From the NCBI GenBank assembly GCA_017462035.1, contig JAFTRY010000016.1, forward strand, positions 1 through 43,825: a stretch of 43,825 nucleotides of DNA, given 5' to 3'. A model generated the notes under the pieces. That model was not told where the DNA came from, did not search any database, and saw nothing but the letters and a program-made list of their open reading frames with translations. Made by a program: the position numbers and the translations under genes. How positions within the stretch are numbered: the first letter of the stretch is position 1; each line of letters starts with the position of its first letter. Below, in pieces: positions 16,492-25,647 of the stretch. This stretch comes from Clostridia bacterium (GTDB lineage Bacteria > Bacillota > Clostridia > Oscillospirales > CAG-272).

Positions 16492-17958
16492 TTAATTTTC
16501 AAAGGCTTCCACGATTTTGCGGAAGGTATTGCCCCGTTCGGCAAAATTGCGGAAGGCATCGAAGCTGGCGCAGGCGGGAGAAAGAAGGACGCACCCGCCG
16601 GGGCGGGAGAGTGCTCTTGCCCGATGAACAGCCTCGGTGAAGTCTGCTGTGTATACTGCCTCCGGCTGACCGGGGCGATAGTTGGGGTGGGCGGTGAGGA
16701 TCCGGCCGATCTTTTCTCCCGTAGCACCGGTGAGCACCACGGCGCGGACGTGCCGAATCAGGCTTTCCGCAAGAGGCTCAAAGGGGATCTTTTTGTCGTA
16801 GCCGCCGCAGATGATCACAATATCCCGTCCGTCCAGGGCGGAGAGGGCGGCGGCGGTTCTTGTGGGGGAGGAGTCGATGGAGCTGTTGTAATAGTCCACA
16901 CCGTTCAGTGTCCGAATCCACTCCAATCGGTGCTCCACGCCGCGGAACTCTTCGGCTACCCGGCGGTATACCGAAGGGTCTGCTTGCCCGAAGGTCAAGC
17001 CGATGGCAGTCATAAAATTCTCCAGATTGTGCCGTCCCGGTATCCGAATGGTGTCGGTGGATAAAATGGGAAGCTCCTCATTCCGCCGAGCAAGGTAGAT
17101 CGTGCCGTTACGTTCAAACAGGGCGCGATCCTCGGGATCCCCCTCTTCTCCGAAAATGTCGGTAAAGGAAGTCTTGTGGGAGGAAAAGAGGTACAGGTCG
17201 GGGGTGGACTTACCACGTCTGCGTCGGGCGAGCAACTCTTTTGCCAATTCCGCGGTTATAGGGCAGTCGGCACTGATTACTAGTCGTCGTGTGCGTGAGC
17301 CGATAATACGGGTCTTTGCCCTGATATACTCCTCCATATTTCCGTGCCAATCCAAATGATTGGGAGAAAGATTGGTAATGGCGGCATAGGTAGGAGCATG
17401 CTCCAGGGTCATTAGCTGAAAGCTGGAAAGCTCCATGACAATGGGGTCATTTTCATCCATCTCGGGCAGTCGGTCCAAAAGAGGCGCACCGATGTTCCCT
17501 CCTACGAATACCTTGCCTTGAGGGCGGCGAGCCATTTCGGCAGACAAAAATTTACCTGTAAGGGTAGTGGAGGTGGTTTTGCCGTCACTTCCCGTGATGG
17601 CGTAGGTGGTGTTGTTCGTCAGCTTCAAAAAAAGCTCGATCTCAGAGGTCAGTTCTGCCCCCGCTGCCTTGGCGGCAAGCAGACCGGGCAGGTCGGGGCG
17701 GATCCCCGGAGAACGAAAGATCACCTCTCCCTTGGGGGCATCGAAGCAACCGTCTCCCGTGATGAAGGAAACGCCCTCCCGTGCCAGACGGTTTGCCGCA
17801 TCTCCCAGTTCCGACAAGGGCTTCTTGTCTCTTACGGTAAGAGAAATTCCCATGGCGTGAAGCTGTTCCGCCAAAGGCAGGTTGGACACGCCCAATCCCA
17901 ATATGTCACAGCTTCTTCCGTGTAGGTATTGCTTTAGAACGGTGTTTTCCAATTTCAT
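16492..17958 (-). CDS. murD: UDP-N-acetylmuramoyl-L-alanine:D-glutamate ligase
   Basis: 488 residues. Cytoplasmic Mur ligase that adds D-Glu to UDP-MurNAc-L-Ala. Visible: the N-terminal UDP-binding glycine region ILGLGVSNLPLAEQL, the ATP-binding loop GSDGKTTSTT (G123, K127), the central NLSPNHLDWHG, and the C-terminal DSSPTRTAAALSALDGR typical of MurD. The usual dcw-cluster neighbours (mraY, ftsW, murG) are absent, so it is an isolated murD. The start at 17958 lacks a strong binding site within the usual distance. Confidence 0.95.
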   Translation of the reverse strand: MKLENTVLKQYLHGRSCDILGLGVSNLPLAEQLHAMGISLTVRDKKPLSELGDAANRLAREGVSFITGDGCFDAPKGEVIFRSPGIRPDLPGLLAAKAAGAELTSEIELFLKLTNNTTYAITGSDGKTTSTTLTGKFLSAEMARRPQGKVFVGGNIGAPLLDRLPEMDENDPIVMELSSFQLMTLEHAPTYAAITNLSPNHLDWHGNMEEYIRAKTRIIGSRTRRLVISADCPITAELAKELLARRRRGKSTPDLYLFSSHKTSFTDIFGEEGDPEDRALFERNGTIYLARRNEELPILSTDTIRIPGRHNLENFMTAIGLTFGQADPSVYRRVAEEFRGVEHRLEWIRTLNGVDYYNSSIDSSPTRTAAALSALDGRDIVIICGGYDKKIPFEPLAESLIRHVRAVVLTGATGEKIGRILTAHPNYRPGQPEAVYTADFTEAVHRARALSRPGGCVLLSPACASFDAFRNFAERGNTFRKIVEAFEN

Positions 17959-18071
17959 AGCGTTATGTATCAGCTCCCATTGTTTCAGTCATTATCAGTA
18001 TATCCGGTTTCATCCGTTTTTGATGAAACTGACGTGCGTTTTTTACGTAGGTTTCAAAAAAGCGATGCCTC

Positions 18072-18998
18072 TTACGGGATCTGATCGGTGGAAATCCGTC
18101 GTTTGGAGGCGTACTTACTGTATTCCGTGGGGGTTTGTCCTACCTTTGCCTTAAACACCTTGGAAAAATAGTTGACGGAGGAAAAGCCAAGGAGCTCCGC
18201 AAGGCGGGTAAAGCTTATGGGACTGGTTCGAATCATCCGCTTGGCTTCTTGGATCTTCAAATTGCTAAAGTACTCCATGACGCTTTGCCCTGTTTCCTTG
18301 CGGAACTTCTTGGTCAGTGCCGTCTGGCTGATCCAAAAATGCGAGCAGATCTCGCCAACAGATAAGGGCTCGGAAAGCCGTCCGGATAGATAGGTCTTGA
18401 TTTCTCCCACCAGCTGGGAATCATCCAGAAAACGGTTGACCTTTTGGGATTCGTCCACCAGAAGCTCGATCTGATTGAGACGGCAGTAAACCATAATCAG
18501 AAAGCGCTCCAAGGAGGCGTAAACAAAATTTAATACCACCTCTGGTACATCCTGACGGAGCTTCATGCCGCAAAGCCCTTGACCGCCCTTTACCGATTCA
18601 CAAATCCGCGCGCCTGTCTTGACCAAATCTACCAGGGTGGCGCTTTCCTCCTCACCGAGAGGGAAGGGGGGGCGGTCCAAAAAGCTCATGGCATCGGAGG
18701 GGCACACGAAGCTGATGACCGCCAAGGATGCCTGCTCACTATCCCATTCGTATCGGGAGGTATGGTGCGCCGGGCGGTAAAACATCATGCCCGGAGAGAA
18801 AGGAAAGGATCCCTTTTCGTTTGTATAGGTTCCACTACCGGAGGTAATGTATATGATTTGTGAAAAGTCGTAATTCTCATCCGAAGGTTCAAAATTGGGC
18901 TTGGTGGGAAAATGGTAGGCAGTGATCAACGCCTGAATATCAAAAATTCGGTGATTTTCAATTTGGTTATAGGCTTCGGAACGCTGGTCGGACGGCAT
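18072..18998 (-). CDS. AraC-family transcriptional regulator
   Basis: 308 residues: an N-terminal cupin-like sensing domain (about 15-165; IIYITSGSGTYTNEKG, HHTSRYEWD) and a C-terminal AraC/XylS double HTH (about 205-300; SVGEICSHFWISQTALTKKF and FTRLAELLGFSSVNYFSKVF). The start at 18998 is preceded by AGGAGG. It is transcribed away from the Gfo/Idh/MocA oxidoreductase gene, which it probably controls together with the ceramidase-like gene beyond. Inducer unknown; proteins of this layout usually sense sugars. Confidence 0.9.
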   Translation of the reverse strand: MPSDQRSEAYNQIENHRIFDIQALITAYHFPTKPNFEPSDENYDFSQIIYITSGSGTYTNEKGSFPFSPGMMFYRPAHHTSRYEWDSEQASLAVISFVCPSDAMSFLDRPPFPLGEEESATLVDLVKTGARICESVKGGQGLCGMKLRQDVPEVVLNFVYASLERFLIMVYCRLNQIELLVDESQKVNRFLDDSQLVGEIKTYLSGRLSEPLSVGEICSHFWISQTALTKKFRKETGQSVMEYFSNLKIQEAKRMIRTSPISFTRLAELLGFSSVNYFSKVFKAKVGQTPTEYSKYASKRRISTDQIP

Positions 18999-19100
18999 AA
19001 CAACCCCTCCTGTTTAGAATGATAAGTGGGGAATCGGCGAAAAATTACCAAAAGGATGTCGGATTTTACATAGACTTTCCCCGCACTTTCCTGTAAAATT

Positions 19101-19129
19101 ATTATAAACAATCCCCCGGCGTTTGTCAA
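19101..19129 (-). promoter_or_regulatory. Consensus promoter of the AraC-family gene
   Basis: On the minus strand TTGACA (19124-19129) and TATAAT (19101-19106) are 17 bases apart. It lies in the 163-base region shared with the divergent oxidoreductase gene, whose own promoter I could not identify. Confidence 0.8.
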
Positions 19130-19161
19130 GGGAAAACAAGAAGAAACAAAGGAGAAAGCAT

Positions 19162-20178
19162 ATGAAACGCGAAGACATTGTTGTAGGTATTATTGGGTTG
19201 GTCATGGGCAGACACCACCTGGAGTCCGCTTTGAAGTGCGGGGTGAACGTTGCCGCAATTTGTGACATTGACGAGGCTCAGCTGAAGAAGATCGGTGACG
19301 AGTTCGGTGTACCCGAGGAGAAGAGATTCACCGATTATCACGATCTTTTGAACAATCCCGAGATCAACGTGGTACTTTTGGTTGTTCCGGACCAGCTGCA
19401 CCTGACCATGACCGAGGAGTTTTTGGCTGCTGGCAAGCACGTTCTCTGCGAGAAGCCTCTGGCACTGACCCGTGAGGAACTGAAGGGAATCATTCGTGCC
19501 ACCGATGCATCTGACAAGAAATTCATGGTTGGTCAGATCTGCCACTTTACTCCTGCCTTTATCAAGGCAAAGGAACTGTTGGATTCCGGTGCCATCGGTG
19601 AGCTTTACTACGTAGAGTCCGAGTACGCCCATGACTACCACTGGATCATGCACGGCTGGAGACGTGACCCCAACCGTCACGGTGTGGTTGGCGGCGGTTG
19701 CCACGCGGTGGATCTGCTTCGTTGGTTTGCGGGCGACCCCGAGGAGGTATTCGCTTACGGTACCCACAAGCTGCTTCCCATGGCAGATTACAACGACGCC
19801 ACCATTGCCGTTCTGAAGTTCCCCAACAAGGTCATCGGTAAGGTGTTCGTATCTACCGGCTGTAAGAGAAATTATACCATGCGCACCCTTCTGTACGGTA
19901 CCAAGGGAACCATTATTTGTGACAACAAGTCCGATACTATGGAGCTTTACACCGTGGAAGAGGACGGTATTACCGTTAAGAAGGAGCCCGAGATCATTCC
20001 TATCGAGATCAACCACCACAACACCGGTGGAGAATTTGAGGTGTTCGCTGAGTCCTTGATTAACGATACCCCCGTGGAAATGGACGCTCGTCAGGGTGCT
20101 AAGACCGTTGCCGCTTGTCTGGCAATCGTCGAGTCCTCCATGACCGGTGTACCCGTAAAGCCTGACTACGAGTTCTAA
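19162..20178 (+). CDS. Gfo/Idh/MocA-family oxidoreductase
   Basis: 338 residues. NAD(P)-dependent sugar or inositol dehydrogenase family. The N-terminal Rossmann domain has VGIIGLVMGRHHLESAL, the variable GxxGxxxG part of the dinucleotide site, and the signature EKP at LCEKPLALT (about residue 101). The C-terminal domain contains the GGGCHAVDLLRWF segment with a candidate catalytic His. AAAGGAG precedes the ATG at 19162. It is divergent from an AraC regulator and upstream of a ceramidase-like hydrolase, which suggests sugar or glycoconjugate catabolism. The substrate is unknown. Confidence 0.9.
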   Translation: MKREDIVVGIIGLVMGRHHLESALKCGVNVAAICDIDEAQLKKIGDEFGVPEEKRFTDYHDLLNNPEINVVLLVVPDQLHLTMTEEFLAAGKHVLCEKPLALTREELKGIIRATDASDKKFMVGQICHFTPAFIKAKELLDSGAIGELYYVESEYAHDYHWIMHGWRRDPNRHGVVGGGCHAVDLLRWFAGDPEEVFAYGTHKLLPMADYNDATIAVLKFPNKVIGKVFVSTGCKRNYTMRTLLYGTKGTIICDNKSDTMELYTVEEDGITVKKEPEIIPIEINHHNTGGEFEVFAESLINDTPVEMDARQGAKTVAACLAIVESSMTGVPVKPDYEF

Positions 20179-20182
20179 CTTA

Positions 20183-20303
20183 CTTACTTTTCTTTTTGGA
20201 AAGAAAAGTAAGCAAAAGAAAACCTAAGTGCGTATACTTGCTTCTGTCGTTCAGCGAATAGACGGCTTGCTTAGGAAAGAAAAGTAAGCAAAAGAAAACC
20301 TAA
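20183..20303 (+). repeat. Palindrome and 30-base direct repeat in the intergenic space
   Basis: CTTACTTTTCTTT (20183-20195) pairs perfectly with AAAGAAAAGTAAG (20200-20212), a 13-bp hairpin right after the oxidoreductase stop. A 30-base segment beginning GGAAAGAAAAGTAAGCAAAA at 20198-20227 recurs exactly at 20274-20303. The hairpin could act as a terminator. The rest of 20304-20390 shows nothing distinctive. Confidence 0.7.
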
Positions 20304-20392
20304 AAGAGGATAGGACAGCTTAAAAGGAATAAAAAAGCTCTGGGGATAAAAGCCTTTCGGGACAGAAAAATTTTCCGGTTTTAGAAAATGCA

Positions 20393-20421
20393 TTGCGTTT
20401 TGCCCAAAGGCGTGGTATAAT
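20393..20421 (+). promoter_or_regulatory. Promoter of the ceramidase-like gene
   Basis: TTGCGT (20393-20398) and TATAAT (20416-20421), spacer 17. It gives the ceramidase-like gene its own transcript. Confidence 0.65.
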
Positions 20422-20470
20422 GTGCTGGAAAATAGAGAGGCGATTCCTCGTTCGATGAAAAGGAGATTAT

Positions 20471-21739
20471 ATGAGAGCTGCGTTTTATGAATGCGATATT
20501 ACTCCGCCCTTAGGTGGATTTTTGTGGGGACATTATCACCGAGTATTTGCCACTGACGTTCAGGACCGTCTGTATGCCAAGGCGGTTGTTGTGGAAAACG
20601 AGGGAACGGTTTCCGCCATCGTTTGCGTAGATAGCTGCGCTCTTCCTCCCCAAATGCACGACGCGGTTACCGAGCGTATAACGGAATACACGGGAATCCC
20701 CGCGGAAAACGTTTGTCTGACCTCCAACCACACCCACTGGGGCGCACCGATTTCTGACGGTATGGATACAGGATGTCTCGCGGATGCCTCTTATCGGGAC
20801 GTATGTTTTCGCTTGACCGCCGATGCTGTGATCCTTGCCTATATGCGTCTGAAGGACGTGAAGGCAACCTACGGTACCTCCGTATTGGAGGGTGTTTCCT
20901 TTAACCGCAACTACGTACTGGAAAACGGAATTGCCATTACCTGGGGAAAAAGTCCCTTAGCCGTTGACCATATGCTGGCGGGTATCGATCCTACCGTTTC
21001 GGTCATGACCTTCTATCAAGGAGATCAGCCCATTGGAGCTGTGGTCAACTTTGCCCTGCACCAGTGCTGTTGCGGTAACATTACTGCCTACACGGGAGAC
21101 TTTTCCTCCATTCTTTCCAAGGAACTGAAGAAGAAGTACGGCGAGGATTTTGTCAGCCTCTTTGTTCTTGGTTGTTGCGGTGACATCAACCACGTGAACG
21201 ATGACAGAGTAACCAAGGCTACCCCCGATAGCTACCGCGAAATTGGTCGCCGCTTAGCCGAGAAGACCGAGGAGGCGATGGCAAGTGCCAAGCCTGTGGA
21301 TGAGGGCGTTCAGGTCGTCAAGGAGAAGCTTCGCGTTGAAACCAGACAGGCAGAGACGGAGGAAACCAATCGCAGAGTTGCTGAACTGCTTGACGTTAGT
21401 ATGATGCGTCTCCGCAACCTGGTGTACTATCAAGCCACCAATACGGACACGTATAAGGATCTTTGGGTACAGGCGTTCAAGATCGGTAACGTTTGCATCT
21501 ATGCTTTGCCCGGAGAGGTGTTTGTCAACCACGGTCTGCGTCTGAAGAAGGAATCTCCTTACGGGAACTGCTTCGTGATCGAAAATTGCAACAGCTATTG
21601 TGGATATATCCCCACCGAGGAGGCATTTGGAGAGAACTGTCAGCTTTACGAGACCTCCCTCTGCTATCATAGTTGCCTGGTTCCTGAGGCAGGAAGCCGC
21701 CTGGTGGAAAAGGCACTGGAATTGGCAAAGAAGCTGTAA
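20471..21739 (+). CDS. Neutral/alkaline ceramidase-like hydrolase
   Basis: 422 residues, matching the N-terminal catalytic domain of neutral ceramidases but without a signal peptide and without the C-terminal domain of full-length enzymes. Seen: YECDITPPLGG at the start, the metal-binding SNHTHWGAP (HTH motif), FALHQCCCGN (second His), and AYTGDFSS, whose GD-x-S resembles the nucleophile motif of the family. Bacterial proteins of this short type are common in gut Clostridia and Bacteroidetes next to sugar genes, and their substrate is generally unproven. AAGGAG precedes the ATG. Cytoplasmic location is inferred from the absent signal peptide. Confidence 0.75.
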   Translation: MRAAFYECDITPPLGGFLWGHYHRVFATDVQDRLYAKAVVVENEGTVSAIVCVDSCALPPQMHDAVTERITEYTGIPAENVCLTSNHTHWGAPISDGMDTGCLADASYRDVCFRLTADAVILAYMRLKDVKATYGTSVLEGVSFNRNYVLENGIAITWGKSPLAVDHMLAGIDPTVSVMTFYQGDQPIGAVVNFALHQCCCGNITAYTGDFSSILSKELKKKYGEDFVSLFVLGCCGDINHVNDDRVTKATPDSYREIGRRLAEKTEEAMASAKPVDEGVQVVKEKLRVETRQAETEETNRRVAELLDVSMMRLRNLVYYQATNTDTYKDLWVQAFKIGNVCIYALPGEVFVNHGLRLKKESPYGNCFVIENCNSYCGYIPTEEAFGENCQLYETSLCYHSCLVPEAGSRLVEKALELAKKL

Positions 21740-21753
21740 CATATGATTGGGTG

Positions 21754-21785
21754 AAAAGCCGAGAGCGAGAGTTCTCGGCTTTTTG
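21754..21785 (+). terminator. Intrinsic terminator after the ceramidase-like gene
   Basis: AAAAGCCGAGA (21754-21764) pairs with TCTCGGCTTTT (21773-21783), running into TTTTTG. Confidence 0.85.
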
Positions 21786-21899
21786 TGTAGGGCAGCCTTC
21801 AATTTCTCCTTGCTTTGAGCATGGTGCTCCTCCTTTTTTCATATATTAGACTGTGAAATAATGAAAAAGCAGAGGTTGCCGAAAGGAGAATGAAAGAAG

Positions 21900-24560
21900 A
21901 TGAGGGAGACGGGAATACGCAGAATGACGCGGCAAAAGGAAGAAAAAAAGGGGTTGACGACGGAGGAGGTACTTGCCTCCCGAGCAGCACATGGAGAGAA
22001 TCGATTGACACCAGAAAAACGACGAGGTTTTCTCGCCCATTTCTTCAGTAATCTGGGGGATCCGGTCATTCGGATCCTTCTCTGTGCCTTAGGGGTCAAT
22101 CTGGTTATGGTATTCTATGGCGGCGATTGGCTGGAAACCTTGGGAATCGGCATCTCCGTATTTCTGGCAACGCTGATCTCCACGCTGTCGGAACGGGGAA
22201 GCGAGGCGGCGTTCCGTCGCTTGTCCGAGGAGTGCGACCGCTCGCGGATTCGGGTGTGGCGCGACGGTCGGTTGACCACTCTACCCATGGAGGAGTTGGT
22301 CGTGGGGGATCGGATCCTGATCGGAGCGGGAGAACAGCTGCCCGCCGACGGTTGGATGCGTGGCGGTAGCCTGCGGGTGGATCAATCCGCCATGACCGGG
22401 GAAAATCGGGAGGTGGAAAAGTATCCCTGTCCCGGGAAGACCATCAATCCCAATGATCCGGGTGCGGTCTTTCGCGGGTGTCCTGTTCTGTCGGGCGAGG
22501 GAGAGGTGGAGATATTTGCCGTGGGGGACGAGACCTTTTTGGGAAGGATCTCTCGAGAGGTGCAACAGGAAACACGGGAAAGTCCCTTGAAGCTCCGCTT
22601 GACAAAGCTGGCAAAGCAGATCAGTTACTTGGGGTATGCCGCCGCCTTTTTGGTAGCCTTTGCGTATTTGTTCAACATCCTGCTTTTGGACAGCGGCTTT
22701 CATGGAGAGTTGATTCTGAGGAAGCTGAAGGATCTGCCCTATTTGCTGGGGCATCTGCTTCATGCTTTTATGCTGGGGCTTACCGTGATCGTGGTGGCGG
22801 TTCCCGAGGGGTTGCCCATGATGATCGCGGTGGTTCTTTCCTCCAATATTCGGCGTATGATTCGAGATCAGGTGTTGGTACGGAAGCCGGTGGGGATTGA
22901 GGCGGCAGGAAGTATGGATCTGCTGTTTACCGATAAGACCGGCACGCTGACCGAAGGAAAGATGAGTGTGGGAGCGATCCTTCTGTCGCAAGGGGAGTCA
23001 GCGGATTCGTTTCGAACGTTGAAACGGGTGTCCCCCTTTTTAGCGGAAAAATATGAACGCTCCTGTCGGTATAATACCTCTTCTCAATGGTCGGCTGAAG
23101 GCGCGGTAGGGGGGAATGCCACGGATCGCGCGCTTCTTACATCGGTGGGGGCGGGAAAAGAGGAACGGAACCGGATCGGGAGGCATTTGCCTTTTGACAG
23201 TACAAGGAAATATTCGGCGGTCATGATGGATGGAAGGGTCCTGATTAAGGGTGCTCCGGAACGGCTTCTTTCCTCGTTGCGGTACGCCTATACACCTGAC
23301 GGAAGAAAAGTTCCTTTTCCCACGGTATCCTATGAGCTGTTGCGTAAGGTGTCTTCTATGACCTCCGGCGGCGGACGGGTACTTTTTTTAGCCGAGGGGG
23401 ATCGAATGCCTGAGGGGTACACTCTGGGCGAGTTGACCTTTCTGTGTGCCGTGCTTTTACGGGATCCCATTCGCCCTGAGGCGGCTCGGTCTGTTCGAGA
23501 GTTGCAGGATGCGGGAATTCGAGTGGTGATGATGACGGGAGATAGCCGGGAAACGGCACGAAGCATTGCCAGGGAATGCGGTATTCTTCGCGGAGAATGG
23601 GATTGGATCGTGGAGAGCGAAACCCTCGGACGAATGAGCGACGAGGAGATCAAGAAGCAGTTGCCGCGCCTTGCCGTGGTGGCGAGGGCACTGCCCGAGG
23701 ATAAAAGTCGCTTGGTACGCCTGGCACAGGAGGAAAACCGTGTGGTAGGCATGACAGGTGATGGGATCAATGACGCTCCCGCCTTGAAACGGGCAGATAT
23801 CGGCTTCGCCATGGGGAGTGGTACCCGTGTGGCACGGGATGCGGGGGATATTATTATTCTGGATAATAACCTATCCTCCATTGCCCGCGCGGTTCTGTAC
23901 GGCAGAAATATTTTTAAAAGCATCCGAAAATTCATTACACTTCAGCTTACCATGAATTTTTGTGCCGTAGGAGTCTCCATGATCGCTCCCTTTATTGGCA
24001 TAGACGCTCCCGTTACCGTGGTACAGATGCTGTGGATCAATATGATTATGGATACCCTGGGCGGTCTCGCCTTTGCGGGAGAATATCCATTACCCTCCTG
24101 TATGAAAGAAAAACCGAAACGGAGGGATGAGCCGATTCTCAACGGCTACATGGCGCATCAAATCCTGTTTTTAGGCTTCTTTACCATAGCACTGTGTCTT
24201 TCTTTTTTGAAGCATCCCTTTTTTACCTCTCATTTTCGGGTTACAGAAAACCGACTGTGCCTCCTCACCGCTTTTTTTGCTCTTTTTATTTTCACCTCGG
24301 TGTTTCATTGCTTTAACGCCCGTACGGATCGGCTGAACCTGCTGGCGGGTCTTTCACGGAATCGAATCTTTTTGTTGATTATGGCATTGGTGTGCGGAGT
24401 GCAGATTCTATTTGTGTACCTGGGCGGCGAGGTGCTTCGTACCATGCCCCTCTTGGCACAGGAGCTTCGCTTTACGCTTCTTGTGGCATTGTCGGTGTTT
24501 CCAGCGGAATTTCTTCGAAAGCTCCTCTGGCGCCTGTTTGGCAAAAAAGAAGGGTTTTGA
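21900..24560 (+). CDS. Calcium-type P-type ATPase (P2 family)
   Basis: 886 residues. Cation pump driven by ATP through an aspartyl-phosphate. Seen: actuator motif MTGEN, TM4 motif VVAVPEGLPMMIAV (PEGLP, typical of Ca2+ pumps), phosphorylation site D345 in LFTDKTGTLTEG, hinge motif MTGDGINDAPALK, and TM6 LWINMIMDTLGGLA with the Asn and Asp that bind Ca2+ in PMCA/SERCA-type pumps. About ten membrane segments. AAGGAG lies 11 bases before the ATG at 21900. Ca2+ export is the best guess; the specificity is inferred from motifs. It stands alone, unrelated to the sugar genes around it. Confidence 0.9.
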   Translation: MRETGIRRMTRQKEEKKGLTTEEVLASRAAHGENRLTPEKRRGFLAHFFSNLGDPVIRILLCALGVNLVMVFYGGDWLETLGIGISVFLATLISTLSERGSEAAFRRLSEECDRSRIRVWRDGRLTTLPMEELVVGDRILIGAGEQLPADGWMRGGSLRVDQSAMTGENREVEKYPCPGKTINPNDPGAVFRGCPVLSGEGEVEIFAVGDETFLGRISREVQQETRESPLKLRLTKLAKQISYLGYAAAFLVAFAYLFNILLLDSGFHGELILRKLKDLPYLLGHLLHAFMLGLTVIVVAVPEGLPMMIAVVLSSNIRRMIRDQVLVRKPVGIEAAGSMDLLFTDKTGTLTEGKMSVGAILLSQGESADSFRTLKRVSPFLAEKYERSCRYNTSSQWSAEGAVGGNATDRALLTSVGAGKEERNRIGRHLPFDSTRKYSAVMMDGRVLIKGAPERLLSSLRYAYTPDGRKVPFPTVSYELLRKVSSMTSGGGRVLFLAEGDRMPEGYTLGELTFLCAVLLRDPIRPEAARSVRELQDAGIRVVMMTGDSRETARSIARECGILRGEWDWIVESETLGRMSDEEIKKQLPRLAVVARALPEDKSRLVRLAQEENRVVGMTGDGINDAPALKRADIGFAMGSGTRVARDAGDIIILDNNLSSIARAVLYGRNIFKSIRKFITLQLTMNFCAVGVSMIAPFIGIDAPVTVVQMLWINMIMDTLGGLAFAGEYPLPSCMKEKPKRRDEPILNGYMAHQILFLGFFTIALCLSFLKHPFFTSHFRVTENRLCLLTAFFALFIFTSVFHCFNARTDRLNLLAGLSRNRIFLLIMALVCGVQILFVYLGGEVLRTMPLLAQELRFTLLVALSVFPAEFLRKLLWRLFGKKEGF

Positions 24561-24613
24561 GAAAGACGGCTTTGATAAAACCTTGCGGTAGATTGACATT
24601 TTTAAATATTGTG

Positions 24614-24642
24614 TTGACAATCATTTTTTTGCGTGATATGAT
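24614..24642 (+). promoter_or_regulatory. Promoter of the AraC-GH127 pair
   Basis: TTGACA (24614-24619) and TATGAT (24637-24642) with a 17-base spacer, just 33 bases before the AraC-family start codon. Confidence 0.75.
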
Positions 24643-24675
24643 GGATAAAACGAGAGTTGTGGAGGGAGAAAATGT

Positions 24676-25635
24676 ATGGGGAATTACAAATACAAGAGTA
24701 TTGATCCCGAGGATTTTTCCGTCCTACCTATTTGTATTCTGAAGACCAGTTACAAGGATAAAATCGGAATGCCGGAGGTTGCCGTAAATAATATCGTCCG
24801 ATCCAGAAAAAAGCATATGCTGAATTCCATGAGTCGGTGTCTGGAGGGGGTGCATACACTGTCACCTTACCACTTCCATGAGGGAATCGAGATTCTTCAG
24901 ATCAACTGCGGAAGTGCCTATGTGATTGTGAACGACACGAGATATTACGCAGAGAAAGACGATATTCTCATTGTGAACCCCTTTGAAAATCACGGCATTT
25001 ATTTGACCGATCCGAAGGGGGACTTTTCACGAACCTGCTTGATCTTTGAGCCAACGGATCTCTTCCCCGCGGGAAAGGGAAGCCGCAAGTTGTTCTTTGA
25101 CCAGCTTAGGGACCTTCGATTTGTAAATTTTATTTCCCATAAGGCTCCTCTTAGCAAGGATCTTTGTCAATGTGTGGAGGAGATCGTTCGACTTTCGGGG
25201 CAGCATACGGCGGATTGGCCCATTGCTGTATTCAGTAACTTGGTCAAGTTTTATTCCGTCATTGTAAGAGGGAGCTTTTATCGCGAGGAGACCAGCTCCA
25301 GCCCGTATCAGTACGAGTTCGCCATGAAGATGTCGGCGTACGTGGATGAACACATCGCAAAGGATCTGACTACGGAGGAAGTGGCGGCATATTGCGGATA
25401 CAGCGTGGGTCATTTCTGCCGCCTGTTCAAGATGTGCTTCAATCGACCCTTTAAGGAATACTTAAATATTTGCCGCGTAGAAAAAGCCAAGGAGCTTATA
25501 GAAAATTATCAAGGCACCGCGGGCGTGTATCGGGAGGTGGGCTTTAGCAGTGTAAGCCATTTCTCCAATATCTTCAAAAAACATGAGGGAATCTCCCCTA
25601 CCGAATACTTTAAACATATTAAAAAAGGAAAATAA
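24676..25635 (+). CDS. AraC-family transcriptional regulator
   Basis: 319 residues. N-terminal cupin domain (about 50-150) with SPYHFHEGIEILQI and YYAEKDDILIVNPFENHG, typical of AraC-type sugar sensors. C-terminal double HTH (about 220-315): TTEEVAAYCGYSVGHFCRLF and the canonical second motif EVGFSSVSHFSNIFKKHEGI. GGAGGGAG precedes the ATG. The glycosidase gene begins 12 bases after its stop, so regulator and enzyme share a transcript; this one-operon layout points to the glycosidase as its target. Confidence 0.9.
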   Translation: MGNYKYKSIDPEDFSVLPICILKTSYKDKIGMPEVAVNNIVRSRKKHMLNSMSRCLEGVHTLSPYHFHEGIEILQINCGSAYVIVNDTRYYAEKDDILIVNPFENHGIYLTDPKGDFSRTCLIFEPTDLFPAGKGSRKLFFDQLRDLRFVNFISHKAPLSKDLCQCVEEIVRLSGQHTADWPIAVFSNLVKFYSVIVRGSFYREETSSSPYQYEFAMKMSAYVDEHIAKDLTTEEVAAYCGYSVGHFCRLFKMCFNRPFKEYLNICRVEKAKELIENYQGTAGVYREVGFSSVSHFSNIFKKHEGISPTEYFKHIKKGK

Positions 25636-25647
25636 AAAGGAGAAAAA

